A stretch of 64,000 bases of DNA from Dermacentor variabilis (GCF_050947875.1 NC_134572.1:155579105-155643104), one strand, 5' to 3'; numbered from the stretch's first letter, positions 1-11,117 are shown. Numbers and translations are program-made. Notes: generated by a model from the sequence alone, not told the origin.

Positions 1-845
1 AAGAACATGCACCCAGAGTGCAACCAAGAACTGTGGCAGGCGCGGGCAAAGGCTCTCACCGAACAACACGCCGAAGGCCCGCACGCCGGGTACGTGGACG
101 CAGCGGAATACAAGCGGGAGAATTTGCGGCAGAGGTCGTTGCGGCGGCTACCGACACCAAGATAAGGGCATCGAGCTTGCGGTGCACGAACGCCACAGAC
201 GCTGAGGAGGTTGCCATCGCTCTGGCGATCACCGAGGCTGAGTGTCGCACCGTGCTAAGCGACTCGAGGAATACCGTGTTCAACTTTGCCAAGGGGCGAA
301 TATGCGCGCCGGCGGCCGCCATCATCGGCAATCTCCAACTTCAAGATCGCGGAAGGACCGTTCGTATCAAGTGGTTCCCGGCACACGCCGGCGAGTGTGC
401 ATCCTTACCGATCCACAACGAGACGGCCCATTCGGCGGCGCGAGCGCTTACCTTCCGCGCCCCCGAGAGTGACCGTTCCGTGTGGTGGTTCGAAACCAAG
501 GACAGATTGACCAGTTATGCCGAAGTACCCAAGTGTTACCGCTTAGCTCGACGGACAATGCCGCCTCTCCACCCGGCACTCAGTCGGGAGGAGGCCGTAA
601 TTCTAAGGCAAATACAGACCGCGTCACTCCTCACCCCCGCAATGCTTCACGGGCTTCATCCAGAGCTCTATCCGAGTGGGCTGTGCGGTGTTTGTGCAGT
701 GGGTCATGAGCCTCATGACCCACTACAAACGGGCCCAACTGGGGTACTACAGAGAAGGGTATAACCCCGGGTCGACGCTTGGCCAGCATCCCTACGCGTT
801 AAACCGTCGTTTTCCGGCACTTTATTAAAGTTATCCCTATCCTAT
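1..845 (+). pseudogene. 3' end of a non-LTR retrotransposon (RNase H domain)
   Basis: An open frame from the window edge to 764 reads as the C-terminal part of a LINE ORF2. Residues about 50-150 resemble an RNase H fold of the R1/I type: an acidic helix with AEEVAIAL, a strand with LSDSRN where TDS is usual, KWFPAHAGE, and NETAHSAARAL. A CX2C pair (CGVC) follows near residue 223, as in LINE C-terminal zinc-binding tails. The apparent start at 18 is not a real start, because the element continues upstream outside the window. After the stop there is a short 3' UTR ending near 845 in a TTTATTAAAG / TATCC-repeat context. RNase H degrades the RNA strand during target-primed reverse transcription. 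This is a fragment, and the exact clade is not settled. Confidence 0.6.
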
Positions 846-1069
846 CCTTTGTGGGAGCGAACATCACGGACAAATTTATTCCGTCGAGTAAAAAAAGGTG
901 GTCTGTCGGTGTGCCATTTCTTTCTTCAGCAAGTTGTATCACATTTCATATTGATAGGGGACGAAGGAGACCCGTTTATGTGTTGTTTTTTTCAAACCAT
1001 GTCAGCAGTTTCTATGCCTGATTTTTTGGTTTTTTCAGCCCTTGGCCCTCATTAAAGAAGTTCAACGTT
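846..1069. other. Unassigned spacer between two LINEs
   Basis: I recognise no gene or repeat in this stretch. It has several T-rich runs and ends directly at the GAAT-repeat tail of the I-like LINE. Short open frames here show no family resemblance. Confidence 0.4.
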
Positions 1070-1070
1070 C

Positions 1071-1097
1071 TTGAATGAATGAATGAATGAATGAATG
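1071..1097 (-). repeat. (GAAT)n / (ATTC)n microsatellite forming the LINE 3' tail
   Basis: About six GAAT units on the plus strand lie immediately downstream (minus strand) of an AATAAA-containing 3' UTR (GCCAATAAAAACTACA). I read it as the tandem-repeat 3' tail of the I-like LINE rather than an independent microsatellite. Confidence 0.65.
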
Positions 1098-1329
1098 TGT
1101 AGTTTTTATTGGCGGAAGGACCAGGTATGGCCGAAGAGCGCCATGCAAATGTTAGTGATGTCGCAGTGGAGTGATAGGTTCTATGAAGTTGATGTGAAGT
1201 AACTGTAAAGGGGCCTAAAATATAGTCACTGTAATGTGCGTAAAATGTACGTGTAATAAAACTATGGCGATGACAAATGACGTGTACTATGAGCATTAGG
1301 GTGCATCGCAAAAAATGATACGATACAGA

Positions 1330-4300
1330 AAATGCATAAGTTTCTAAAATTCACTAGAGCACCATGGCCTCCTTAGAGCCTTTGAGACACAAGGGCCTGG
1401 AGGCATGTGCTATACAAAACAACTATCACAGCGGCATCCTCTGGAAAGAGGATGCGCTACGAATTTATTGGGCTCATAACATGTAGGACAACCTCATTTA
1501 AAAAATCGAGAACTACTTTGTGTTGAAAAATGGTTCCTTACCAAGAAACATGGCTGGGTGAAGAGGTATGCAATAACGATATGCTAGAGGAAAATGTTTC
1601 TTTCTTTCAGATTCGGCTTTGCGACACTCCAAGAGGAAGTGGAGGATGGTCAGCCTCTCACCTCATCGACCACAGGTTGGCGGTTCATTTCCAGTAAGCA
1701 GAAAATTGTGTGTACCAAAGGTGTGCCCTATTCTGAGGCGGCAGAAAAGAACATCTGTTCACCATGATTTTGCTGGGGAGGGCCAAAAACCTAACTGTGG
1801 CTTTATAACGTGCAGTTTATTGTTTATTTCTGCGTTCCACATGCGTTGCCAGTGTTGTCGCAGTTTCTTACGCAAGAAAAAATTCAGATCTGTGACAGGG
1901 ACAGCAGCTGTAGGAAATGTGTTTGGTGATGTGACTGATATGGCCATTTTATCAGCCAGTACATTACCCTCGATACCTCTACGGCCTGGTACCCAGCATA
2001 TTACTTCATGTTTATGTGATATGTAAATACTGCATGAGAGGGGGTAAAGTTCAATGAAAACAGGATTTTTAAGCTTTTGTAATGGAATGAACGCTTTTAC
2101 GAGACTTAGCGAATCTGTGTATACAATTGCTCTGCCGAGTTTTAATTTCTGTATATGCCTTACTGCAGAGAGTACTGCACAGGGGAATGCAGTGAAGATA
2201 CTTGTTTGCGTGTTCAATAAGTCAGATTTAGAAAGAGAGGGACCAACAGCAGCATAAGATACACTAGCATGTGATTTTGACGCGTCTGTGTAGAATTCGG
2301 AGCAGGTGTACTTTGAGTGACGTTCACGGAATTGCATAGGGATTTCGAGGTCACGTGCGTGCTTTGTGACCTCTACAATGGATACGTCACAGTCTATCAC
2401 CTGCCACTCCCAGGGCGGTAATAGCTTAGCTGGGGGTATTAGGCGATGTTCGAGAACAGGGACATCCATTTCAGTGCTAAGTTCTCTCGCACGCAGTGAG
2501 AAAGGAAGTCTCATTGAGGGTTTATTATGAAAAAGCGTTTCACACGTCAAGTCGTTAACAGTGTTGAAACACGGACGTTCTTTATTGGAGCGCACATTTA
2601 GAAAATAGGTAAATAGGTCCGTTCTCTGAAAATGTAGTGACCACTCGTCTGACTCTGCATATAGACTTTCTACCGGGCTTGTTCGAAATGCGCCAGTGGC
2701 CAGGCGGATACCCAGATCATGAACGGGGTCTAACATTTTTAACGCACTCGGTGCAGCATAGTGATATACTAAGGCACCATAATCTAACCGTGATCTAACT
2801 AGGCTCCTGTAAAGATTTAAGAGGCACCTCCTGTCGCTACCCCATGCAGTGTGGGATAGAACTTTAAGTAAGTTCATGGTTTTTAGACATTTTTCTTTAA
2901 GATATTTTATGTGTAAAATGAAAGTGAGCCTGGAGTCGAGATGAACAGCTAAAAATTTGTGCTCTTTCTTGAGGGGAATTTGTTGTCCACCCAGTTCTAC
3001 ACAGGGTTCAGGTACCAGGCCTCCCTTTCTTGTGAAGAGAACACAAGAGCTTTTGTGCGGGATGATTTTAAATCCATTTTGGTCTGCCCACTTGGACACC
3101 TTGTTTAAGCCCTGCTGTACCTGTCTTTCCCACACTGTAAGGTTGCAGGACTTTAAACCTGTCTGTATATAATCTACGTAGACGGAATAAAAAATGGCCG
3201 GTGGCAGTGAAGGACGAAGTGAGTTCATTTTAACGATAAAGAGAGTGCAACTGAGTACTACTCCCTGGGGTACACCTGTTGGCTGTATAAAAGGTCGCGA
3301 CAATACGTTGCCGATTTTCACGCGAAAGCTACGATCCGACAAATAGCTTTCAATTATGTTCAGCATATTTCCACGGATGCCCATCTCCGACAGGTCTCGC
3401 AAGATCCCGTAACGCCATGCCGTGTCATACGCTTTTTCCATGTCAAGGAATATCGATAATAAATACTTTCCATGTATAAATGCATCGCGGATATTTCCTT
3501 CAATGCGCACCAGATGATCGGTTGTCGACCGCCCTTCTCTGTAGCCAAACAGATAAGGATCGGGCATATTGTTGAGCTCAAGGAAATGGATAAGTCTGCG
3601 ATTTATCATTTTTTCAAAAATCTTACACATACAATTTGTTAGAGCTATCTGACGATAACTTGTTGCCAAAGAAGGGTCTTTTCCCTGCTTTAGAACAGGA
3701 ACCACAATCGCTTCTTTCCATGTGGATGGGAGGTATCCCGAAGCCCAAATAGTGTTGAATAGTGTAAGGAGTGTAACTTGTGCGTCAGTATGTAGGTTTC
3801 TGATCATGTCATACATGACTCTGTCAGGTCCCGGTGCAGTGCTTTTGCATGTGTTCAAGGCAGCTCTCAACTCGGCAATACCGAAAGGCCGGTTATGCGG
3901 TTCATTCTGCCTGGATTTTCGTATGATTGGCTTACGCTCTGCTATTTCGTTATGTTTAAGAAAGGATTGGGAATAGTGCGTTGAGCTCGACACTCGCTCA
4001 AAGAGCTCCCCAAGTGAGTCTGCCAGGTCTTTCAGTGTATCGCCGTGTGTGTTTACCAGAGGGAGTGAATATGTTTGTCGCCCTCCTATCCTATTAACCT
4101 TGTTCCAGACTTTGGCCTGATCTGTATAGGAGATTATACTCGATAAAAACTTCTCCCAACTTTCTCTTCTAGCCTGTCGGCGGGTTCTGCTGCCTTGGGA
4201 CTTTACTTTCTGAAAGTTAATAAGATTCTCCGCATTGGGAGAGACGCGTAGCAAACCCCATGCTTTTTCTGTTTTTTACGAGCGATCCTACTTATTATTA

Positions 4301-5035
4301 CTTACTTCCCATGATATACTAGTTGGGGTTCGGAATTTCTCCCAGTCAGCTATGTCAATCTTCCACCTAGGAGCCTGTGCTGGATATTCGTTTTCTTTAG
4401 GTTGTCTTAGCAGTATGGGGAAGTGGTCACTTCTAAAAGGATTGTGGTTAACTTCCCATTCAAGTTCAGACAGTACTGACGGGGAAACTAGGCTAAGATC
4501 AATTGAAGAAAACTTTTTGTTTGCAAGACAGTAATATGGTGGGTGCCTTCCTTTTAAGCAGACATGCACCGGAAGAAAAAAGGAGCTGTTCAACGAGACG
4601 ACCTCGCGCATTGATACGAGAATCTCCCCCAGGCTGCTGTGTGCATTGAAATCACCCAGAACAACATAAGGTTCTGGCAATTGATCTGTAAAGGATTGAA
4701 ATTCATGTTTGCTTAGTTTGTAATGTGGGGGTATATAAAGCGAGCAAATGGTGATAAGTTTGTTTAGCAGAACAACTCGAACCGCCACTGCTTCAAGGGG
4801 CGTTTGTAGCTGTAAACGATGACAGGAAATAATTTCATGAATAAAAATGGCAACACCACCTGATGAGACGACAGCATCATCGCGATCTTTGCGAAACTTG
4901 ACATACGGTCGGAGAAAGTTTGTGTGTTGTGGTTTTAAGTGTGTTTCCTGTAGACACAGCCCCTTTGAATTGTGTTTTTGGATAAGCTCTTGCACGTCAT
5001 CAAGGTTCCTAAGAAGACCTCTGACGTTCTATTGA
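1330..5035 (-). pseudogene. I-like LINE ORF2: endonuclease, reverse transcriptase, RNase H
   Basis: The open frames 4288-4995 and 1759-4254 together form a broken ORF2. The first carries AP-endonuclease motifs: QETHL, GDFNAH and SDHFPI. A frameshift or stop near 4260-4290 separates it from the RT. The RT has PVLKQGKDP, SYRQIALTN and GVPQGVVLS, but the catalytic YVDD box reads YVDY, so one metal-binding Asp is lost. RNase H follows with YTDAS, YTDS and GNVLADK. The usual acidic AEAYA segment reads FPCAV, so its Glu is missing. Coding similarity continues in other frames from 1759 down to about 1330, including the C-terminal cysteine cluster, with stops. The protein would nick the target and copy the element RNA. 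This copy cannot. Confidence 0.8.
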
Positions 5036-5039
5036 ATTA

Positions 5040-6273
5040 TTTGTGTACCCATATTTCTTCGCCGCTTCTTAGGCGTTTGATGCGCCTTCAGGATAAGTGC
5101 AGTGTCCATTGCCTCTTGTGAGGCGCCGGACAGGTGCTCTTGCGGGCGAGAAGTTTCCCGAGAGAGTCCCGCCCTGGAGGGCAAGACCCCTGCGCCCAAC
5201 AGCCCGGAGGTCGATGGGGCTCCCTGAGGGATTTGGCTGCACCTGCTGTTGCCAGCAGGGAGGTTGGGGAAGTCTCGACTGCGCCCACCTTCGGGGTTGA
5301 TACTCCCTTCTGCTCGGTTGGTGGAGCAGCGCTAGCTGCGACCACTGTGGGGGCAGATGGCGTAACTGCCGACTCACTGCTTGTGGGTCGGACAGCCGCC
5401 GGAGGCCGTTGTGACGCTGCCCCCTTACGCGCCACTTCGGCAAAGCTTTTCTTTGGCAGGTATGCTACCCGCCTTCGTGCCTCTTTGAACGATATATTCT
5501 CTTTTAGTTTTATAGTTACAATTTCTTTTTCCTTCTTCCAGGAGAGGCACGACTGCCAGTACGCGGCGTGATCCCCGTCACAGTTTACACAGTGGAGAGA
5601 GTTCTTACAAGCTTCAGTGGCGTGTTTAAGGGCACTGCATTTCGCACATGTTTGGCGGCCCCGGCAGCTCTGCGAACTGTGGCTTAAACGCTGGCATTTG
5701 CAACATCTTAGGGGTTTTGGCACATATGGTCTCGACACGGATCTTGATGTACCCGGCCTCTACAGACTCGGGCAGAATACTTGAACGAAATGTGAGTATT
5801 AGGTGCTTCGTTTGAATTTCTTTTCCATCCCTTCTCATCTTAATTCTTCTGACATTGGCAACATTCTGCTCGCTGAAGTCCTCCAGGATCTCAGCCTCTG
5901 TCAGCTGCAGCAAATCATCATCCGAGACAACGCCGCGGGTGGTGTTAAGAGGGCGATGTGGCGTTACTGGCAATGGAACAGCCCCAAATGATACTAGACT
6001 GGGCAACTTTTCGAATTGTTTCTGATCGTGCAGCTCTAACAGGAGATCACCACTTGCCACCCTTGATACCTTGTAGCCTGTATCAAGGACATCAGTTAAG
6101 GACTTGGAAACTAGAAAAGGGGAAATGTTTCGTACTTGTTTATCGAAATTTTCAGAATGGATCACATGGTACCGTGGGAAGTTCGGGCTTTGGCGTCCTA
6201 AGAACTGGAAAACATCTTCGGTGTGCCCTCTTTTCTGAGGGCGATCGGGAAGGCAAGGAAAGGAGCTAGCCAT
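5040..6273 (-). pseudogene. I-like LINE ORF1 (gag-like, CCHC zinc knuckles)
   Basis: Two overlapping frames (5626-6315 and 5088-5738) encode one ORF1 separated by a frameshift near 5715. The likely start is the Met at 6273 (MASSFPCL); the upstream frame to 6315 is probably UTR. The N-terminal half is the unique ORF1 region found in tick elements of this type. The C-terminal half carries closely spaced Cys-His motifs (CCKCQRLSHSSQSC, CAKCSALKHATEAC, CVNCDGDHAAYWQSC). These are CCHC knuckles that bind element RNA. A second frameshift near 5110 moves the last residues (TPKKRRR, basic) into another frame just before ORF2. Confidence 0.75.
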
Positions 6274-6319
6274 AGAAATATTTAAATTTCGGCAATAACG
6301 CCAGCCACCCACCATGGAA

Positions 6320-6785
6320 CCCTACAAGGGGACGCTACAGGTACTGTATGTACAGGTCCTGTAAACGCCAGCTGTACGTTATCACTATGAACAAATATGA
6401 AATAACCTAGGTTAGCTATTCACACAAGGTTAACCCTTGCTGCCTGGAAAATTGGAAGAAAAAGAAGCCAGGACAAGACAGGAAAGGTGGAACGTGAGAG
6501 AAAGACGAAGGCTAGAGGGAGAGAGAGACAGGAAATGGCAACTACCGATTTCCCCCGTGTGGGTCAATGCCGGTGTGCCGTCTATGTGAAGCAGAGGCCA
6601 AAGGGGTATGTTGCCTCCGCCGGGGCTCCAAACACCCAGCATCAGCTCAAGCCCAGGGTCCCCCTTTCCCCAGACACAGCTAAGCCGCGCACGGCTACAC
6701 GCGGTAGGGTCCAACCCTCGTGTGCTCGGGCACGTGGTGTCGCAACACACCAAACGCCTGCTGACGCAGACGCCCCTGCGGGGTA
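6320..6785 (-). promoter_or_regulatory. 5' UTR and presumed internal promoter of the I-like LINE
   Basis: The 465 bases upstream of ORF1 on the minus strand are GC-rich at the 5' end, then become a pyrimidine-rich CTCTCTCTCC tract near 6500-6530. They lie between the ORF1 start and an abrupt switch to RTE sequence at 6786. LINEs of this type carry internal promoters in the 5' UTR. The position suggests that role, but I see no TATA box. Short open frames here look incidental. Confidence 0.5.
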
Positions 6786-6935
6786 GTGAATACTTTGTAG
6801 GCAACGCACAGTAAGCTGATCGGTCTATAATATTTCAAGTCTTTGGCGTCCCCTTTCTTATGGGTTAGGATTATGTTTGCGTTCTTCCAAGATTCTCGTA
6901 CGCTCGACGTTATGAGGCATCCTTCTTCTTCAAGC
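6786..6935 (-). pseudogene. RTE-type LINE fragment (RT fingers)
   Basis: The minus strand encodes SWKNANIILTHKKGDAKDL followed by YYRPISLL and VAYKVF. This is the N-terminal RT segment of the same RTE family as 7164-10086 (compare 8390-8560). It is cut at 6786, where the I-like LINE 5' UTR begins, and again at about 6935, where a plus-strand LINE begins. It is therefore a short remnant older than at least one neighbour. Confidence 0.7.
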
Positions 6936-7163
6936 TTCACACGGGAATTTTGCCTGTTAAAACGTGGGTAGAAGAAAACTGGATTTGTGTGCCATGGGGA
7001 AGCAGAAGCTCTCTGTGCTGGAAGCTGAAACGATTGAACATGTTTTCATTGATGGTAATAATGCCATATTCTTTTGGGATATATTACAGAGAACATTAAA
7101 GATAGACCTACCCATCAATCCACATGGCATTTGCTTTTTACCCCCTGAACGCGATTTTGAACA
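6936..7163 (+). mobile_element. LINE 3' end, left half (zf-RVT-like domain)
   Basis: The plus strand encodes PVKTWVEE, VPWG, then ETIEHVF, AIFFWDILQRTLK and HGICFLPPE. This matches the C-terminal zinc-binding domain found after the RT in many LINEs. One frameshift lies near 7000. The reading stops abruptly at the 3' terminal repeat of a minus-strand RTE at 7164 and resumes in frame at 10087. The 5' side is truncated against the RTE fragment at about 6935. Confidence 0.65.
7159..7163. repeat. Left copy of 5-bp target-site duplication (GAACA)
   Basis: GAACA here is repeated at 10087-10091. The two copies flank the RTE insertion, and the surrounding LINE frame continues when one copy is removed along with the insertion. 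Confidence 0.6.
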
Positions 7164-7487
7164 TCATCATAATCATCAGCCTGGTTACGCCTACTGCAGG
7201 GCAAAGGCCTCGCCCATACTTCTCCAAATACCCCTCTCATGTACTAATTGTGACCATGTCGTCCCTCCAGACTTCCTAATCTCAAACCGCCAACCTAACT
7301 TTCTGCCGCCCGCTACTACGCTTCCCTTTCCTTGGAATCCAGTCCGTAACCCTTAATGACCATCGGTTTTTTTCCCTCCTTATTTCATGTCCTGCCTATG
7401 TCCATTTCCTTTTCTTGGTTTCAACTAAGTGGTCATTACCTCGCGTATGTTCCTTCACCCAGTCTGCTCTTTTCTTACCCCTTAATT

Positions 7488-8888
7488 TTACACCCACCAT
7501 TCTTCTTTCATAGCTCGTTGCCCCGTCCTCAATTGAGGTAGAACCCTTTCCGTAAGCCTCCACCTTTCTGCCAGTACGTGAGTACTGGTAAGACAGCTGT
7601 TATACACTTTTCTCTTGAGGGATAATGGCAACATGCTGTTCATGATCTGAGAATGCCTGCCACACGCATCCAAGCCCATTCTTCTTCTTCTGAGTCTTTC
7701 AGCATCATGATCCGGATCCGTGGTCACTACCTGTTCTAAGTAGATATATTCCCTTACCACTCCCAGTGCCTCGCTACCTATCGTTAACTGCTGCTCTCTA
7801 CCGCGGCTGTTAAACATTACTTTTGTTTTCTGCAGATTAATTTTAAGACCCACCCTACTGCTTAGCCTCTCCAGATCAGTGAGCACGCATTGCAATTGGT
7901 CCCCTGAGTTATCAAGCAAGGCAATATCATCAGCAAATCGCAAGTTACTAAGGTATTCTCCAATAACTGTTATCCCCAATTCTTCCCAATCCAGGTCTCT
8001 GAATACCTCCTGTAAACACGCTGTGAATATAATTGGAGAGATCGTATCTCCCAAATTGACGCCTTTCTTTATTGGGATTTTGTTGCTTTCTTTACGGAGG
8101 GCTATGGTGGCTGTGGAGCCGCTGTAGATATCTTTCAGTATTTTTACACACGACTCGTCTGCGCCTTGATTCCGTAATGGCTCCAAGACTGCTGAGGTTT
8201 CGACTGAACGAAACGCTTTCTAACAATCAATGAAAGCTATACATGAGGGTTGGTTACATTCCGCACATTTCTGTATCACCTGATTGATTGTGTGTATATG
8301 GTGTATTGTTGAGTAGCCTTTACGGAATCCTGCCTGGTCCTTTGGTTGACAGAAGTCTAAGGTGTTCCTGATTCTATTTGCGATTACCTTGGTAAATACT
8401 TTGTAGGCAATGGACAGTAAGCTGATCGGTCTTTTATTTTTCAAATGTTTGGCGTCCTCTTTCTTATGGATTAGCATTATGTTAGCGTTCTTCCAAGATT
8501 CCGGTACGGTCGAGGTCAAGAAGCATTGCGTATACAGAGTGGCCAGTTTTTCTAAAACAATGTGCTCACCATCCTTCAAGAAATCTGCTGTTACCTGATC
8601 CTCTCCAGCTGCCCCCCTTTTCCATAGCTACCAAGGCTTTTCTTCGCTTACTTGTGGGATTTCAAATTCCTCTAGACTATTCTTTCTTCCATAATAGTCG
8701 TTGGTGCCACTGGTACTGTATAAATCTCTACAGCGCTCCTCACCCACATGAACTATCTCATCCATATTAGTAATAATATTGCCAGCTTTGTCTAATAACG
8801 CATACTTCTGGTTCTTGCCATTTCCTAGTTTCTGCTTCACTGCTTTTAGGCTTCCTCCGTTCCTGAGAGCATGTTCAATTCTATCCAT
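7488..8888 (-). pseudogene. RTE reverse transcriptase (broken)
   Basis: Frames 8628-8888, 8220-8579 and 7488-8186 cover the linker and RT. Visible motifs are SWKNANIMLIHKK, RPISLLSIAYKV, QAGFRKGYST and AFIDC, then an in-frame stop near 8220 where YEK would be expected. After it come NLGDTISPIIF (a changed RQGD box) and an intact FADDIALL catalytic box. The region after the RT continues to RRMGLDACGRHSQIM and, in other frames, to the conserved RTE C-terminus near 7200-7480. The protein would reverse transcribe the element at a nicked site. Confidence 0.8.
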
Positions 8889-9115
8889 AATATATTTCCT
8901 TATGTCTGCTGTCTTACGCTTGTTGATTAACTTCGAAAGTTCTTCCAGTTCTATTCTAGCTCTAGGTTAGCAGCTTGGCGTTTCTCGATGAGATCTTTCG
9001 TCTCCTGCGATAGCTTACTGGTATCCTGTCTAATGGAGTTAACACCGACTTCAATTGCGCACTCTTAAATGATGCACGTAAGATTGTCTATAATTGTTTC
9101 AACAATAATGTTTAA

Positions 9116-9884
9116 CTAAGATTCCTGAGTTAAAGCCAAATATCGGTTCTGTAGCTTTATCCCGAACTCCTCTATTTTCCCTCTTACCGCTAACTCATTG
9201 ATCCGCTTCTTATGCACAAGTTTCTCTCGTTTCCTCCTCAAGTCTAGGTTAATTCGAGTAATTACCATTCTATGGTAACTGCAGCGCACCCTGCCGAGCA
9301 CGTCCACATCCTGTATGATGCCAGGATTAGCGCAGAGTATAAAGTCTATTTCATTTCTAGTCTCGTCATTCGGGCTTCTCCTCGTCCATTTTCGGCTATC
9401 CCGCTTGCGGAAAAAGGTATTCATTACCCGCATAATATTCTGTTCTACAAAGTCTACTAATAACTCTCCCCTGATATTCCTAGTACCTATGCTATATTCC
9501 CCCACTGACTTGTCTTCAGCCTGCTTCTTGCCTACCTTGGCACTGAAGTTGCCCATTAGTACAGTGTATTTTTGTTTTGACTTTACCCATCGCCTGTTCC
9601 ACGTCTTCATTGAAACTTCAGACTTCCTGGTCATCATGACTGGATGTAGGGGCGTAGACCTGTGCGACCTTTAATTTGTATCTCTTATTAAGTTTCACAA
9701 CGAGACCTGCCACCCTCTCGTTAATGCTACAGAAATACTGTATGTTCCCAGTGATATTCTTATTAATTAGGAATCCGACTCCTAGTTCTCGTTTCTCCGC
9801 TAAGCCCCGGTAGCACAGGACGTTCCCGCTTTTTAGCACTGTGTACGGTTCATTTGGCCTCCTAACCTCACTGAGCTCTATCAT
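9116..9884 (-). pseudogene. RTE AP-type endonuclease (broken)
   Basis: Two overlapping frames (9618-9884 and 9116-9637) carry an endonuclease/exonuclease/phosphatase domain. Visible are KLKVAQVYAPTSS, a GNFSAKVG segment where GDFNAK is usual, IGTRNIRGELL, NEIDFIL and CSYHRMV where SDHR is usual. Two active-site positions are therefore altered, and a frameshift joins the halves near 9620. The family is the CFDP2-like endonuclease found in RTE elements. Confidence 0.75.
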
Positions 9885-10086
9885 ATCCCATTCACTCCCT
9901 CTAATTCCTCCAATAGCACTGCTAGACTCGCCTCAGTAGACAATGTTCTAGCGTTAATTGTTGCCAGGCTCAGATTCCAACGGCGGCCTGTCCGGATCCA
10001 GGGATTCTTAGCACTCTCTGCTGCGACACAGGTCTGACCGCTGCCTTAGTCAGTTGCTTACAAACTGCTGGGGACTGAGCACCAGG

Positions 10087-10091
10087 GAACA
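10087..10091. repeat. Right copy of 5-bp target-site duplication (GAACA)
   Basis: Pairs with 7159-7163 around the RTE insertion. Confidence 0.6.
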
Positions 10092-10345
10092 GATGGAAGT
10101 TATTTTAATGGGGTTGTGCGCAGTCTGGCGTACTCTGTTGGCATATAGACATTGTGATGTTAAAGGCCGATCTGTTTATGAATATTTTGTGGAAAGGGGT
10201 GTGGAGGTACGTGACGTTTACGAGACGAATGACTGTAATGGAGCTCTGGTGTCAATGCTTGATACTTTGACACATAAATATCGAGTGTGACCTATGATCA
10301 ATATCTCTTTTGAAGCTTCCAGCCAAGCTGGAAATAAAAAAAAAA
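10087..10345 (+). mobile_element. LINE 3' end, right half with poly(A)
   Basis: The frame interrupted at 7163 resumes at the second GAACA and encodes VILMGLCAVWRTLLAYRH and VYEYFVERGVEVRDVY. This is the end of the zf-RVT-like domain, and it stops at 10290. A 3' UTR of about 40 bases ends in AATAAAAAAAAAA near 10330-10345. The apparent start at 10054 lies inside RTE sequence and is not real. Confidence 0.65.
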
Positions 10346-10346
10346 T

Positions 10347-10540
10347 AGAACTCGTGGCTGAGTGGTAGCGCCTCCGTCTCACACTCCGGAGATCCTGGTT
10401 CGATTCCCACTCAGCCCATCTTGCATGTTGTTTTTATAATTTAATTGCCTTCCGGGATTTTTCGCTGACGGCCAGCACCACCGATGCCGAAGATACCGGC
10501 TTTTCTGCGACACGAGCTCCTTACGCTGTCGCATTAAATG
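10347..10540 (+). mobile_element. tRNA-derived SINE (copy 1)
   Basis: The head reads ACTCGTGGCTGAGTGGTAGC (A-box like) and GGTTCGATTCC (B box) about 35 bases later, giving a tRNA-like pol III promoter. The body ends near CTCCTTACGCTGTCGC. The same sequence recurs on the minus strand at 50056-50266. The anticodon arm does not fold cleanly, and two copies share a long non-tRNA body, so this is a SINE and not a tRNA gene. It starts directly after the poly(A) of the preceding LINE. Confidence 0.75.
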
Positions 10541-10543
10541 CTT

Positions 10544-10877
10544 TGTGGAAGTGTGTGTAACCCTCCCCTAAAAGGCGGGTCGACTACGATGATGATAGAC
10601 GCTACGAATTTGCGGTGAACTGTCATTTTTCTCTCACCTAGGGGTCTAGGGAGGACAGTGTGTTTATAAGCAGCTGCTGGGTGGCTCCTGTGTGTGCTTT
10701 TCTCTCGCAGTCCTGGTAGACTGGTGTACTGCGACGTCCTTATGTAGATACTGTAAATAGACGCATTTTCCTCGATGTTTACAAGTATCTCACTTCAACA
10801 ACCTCCTCAGCGTGGATTAGTAGGACGGCGGCATGGGCCAGCTACCACCTAATTCATTCCCGACTCCAATCCTTACA
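10544..10877 (+). repeat. 5' LTR
   Basis: It starts TGTGGAAGTG and ends near CTTACA just before the primer-binding site. It matches 15863-16448 along its whole length once the SINE there is removed. A TATAAG box lies near 10661. Confidence 0.75.
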
Positions 10878-10879
10878 AC

Positions 10880-10898
10880 AGGTGGCAGCGGTGGGATT
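10880..10898 (+). other. Primer-binding site, tRNA-Leu-like
   Basis: GGTGGCAGCGGTGGGATT just after the LTR is the complement of the 3' end of a eukaryotic tRNA-Leu including CCA, except for the first base (A instead of T). It would prime minus-strand DNA synthesis. The tRNA identification is from memory of the family. Confidence 0.55.
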
Positions 10899-11117
10899 GT
10901 CCTCAAGAACCTTACACCTGGCTGACAGCGGTGAGACGGACTTTGCGTCGAGGTGCTGTGTCTTCGTTGAGTGCTTGGTTCTTGCTCTGACTCTCTAGGT
11001 TTCATCTTATGGTTGTTCTGTTTAGAACAGTAGGGAAGCTCGATTGTTAATTGTTAGCTAGGTTGTGTATTCCTAGGTAGGTTTAGCGAGCAGGATCAAG
11101 GCAGTAAAGCAGCAATC

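Larger units (their letters stand above)
1070..6785 (-). mobile_element. Nearly full-length I-like non-LTR retrotransposon
   Basis: This 5.7-kb LINE lies on the minus strand. In order it has a 5' UTR (6320-6785), a nucleic-acid-binding ORF1 with CCHC knuckles (about 5040-6273), and an ORF2 with AP endonuclease, reverse transcriptase and RNase H (about 1330-5035). A 3' UTR with an AATAAA-type signal runs directly into a tandem ATTC tail (plus-strand GAATG repeats at 1071-1097). The combination of CCHC ORF1, APE endonuclease, C-terminal RNase H and a short tandem-repeat tail fits the I clade. Several frameshifts and lost catalytic residues make it inactive. Its 5' end abuts an RTE fragment at 6786, and I find no target-site duplication. 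Confidence 0.75.
7164..10086 (-). mobile_element. RTE-type LINE inserted in another LINE
   Basis: This 2.9-kb element lies on the minus strand. Its 3' end (plus-strand TCATCATAATCATCAGCC) has the short GAT/ATC repeat tail seen again at 30513. The 5' end lies near 10086. Between them are an AP endonuclease (9116-9884), a linker (8628-8888) and an RT (7488-8579). RTE elements are short LINEs with endonuclease and RT but no RNase H, which fits. In-frame stops and frameshifts make this copy inactive. It sits between two GAACA copies inside a plus-strand LINE. Confidence 0.8.

Noticed and set aside
1012..1311. A 99-residue minus-strand frame
   Set aside because: It lies across the LINE 3' UTR and the GAAT repeat, which gives its FIHSFIHS end.
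10347..10420. A possible tRNA gene (A and B boxes, TTCGATTCC)
   Set aside because: The anticodon arm does not form a normal 7-base loop, there is a long shared non-tRNA body, and a second copy exists at 50056-50266. It is a SINE.
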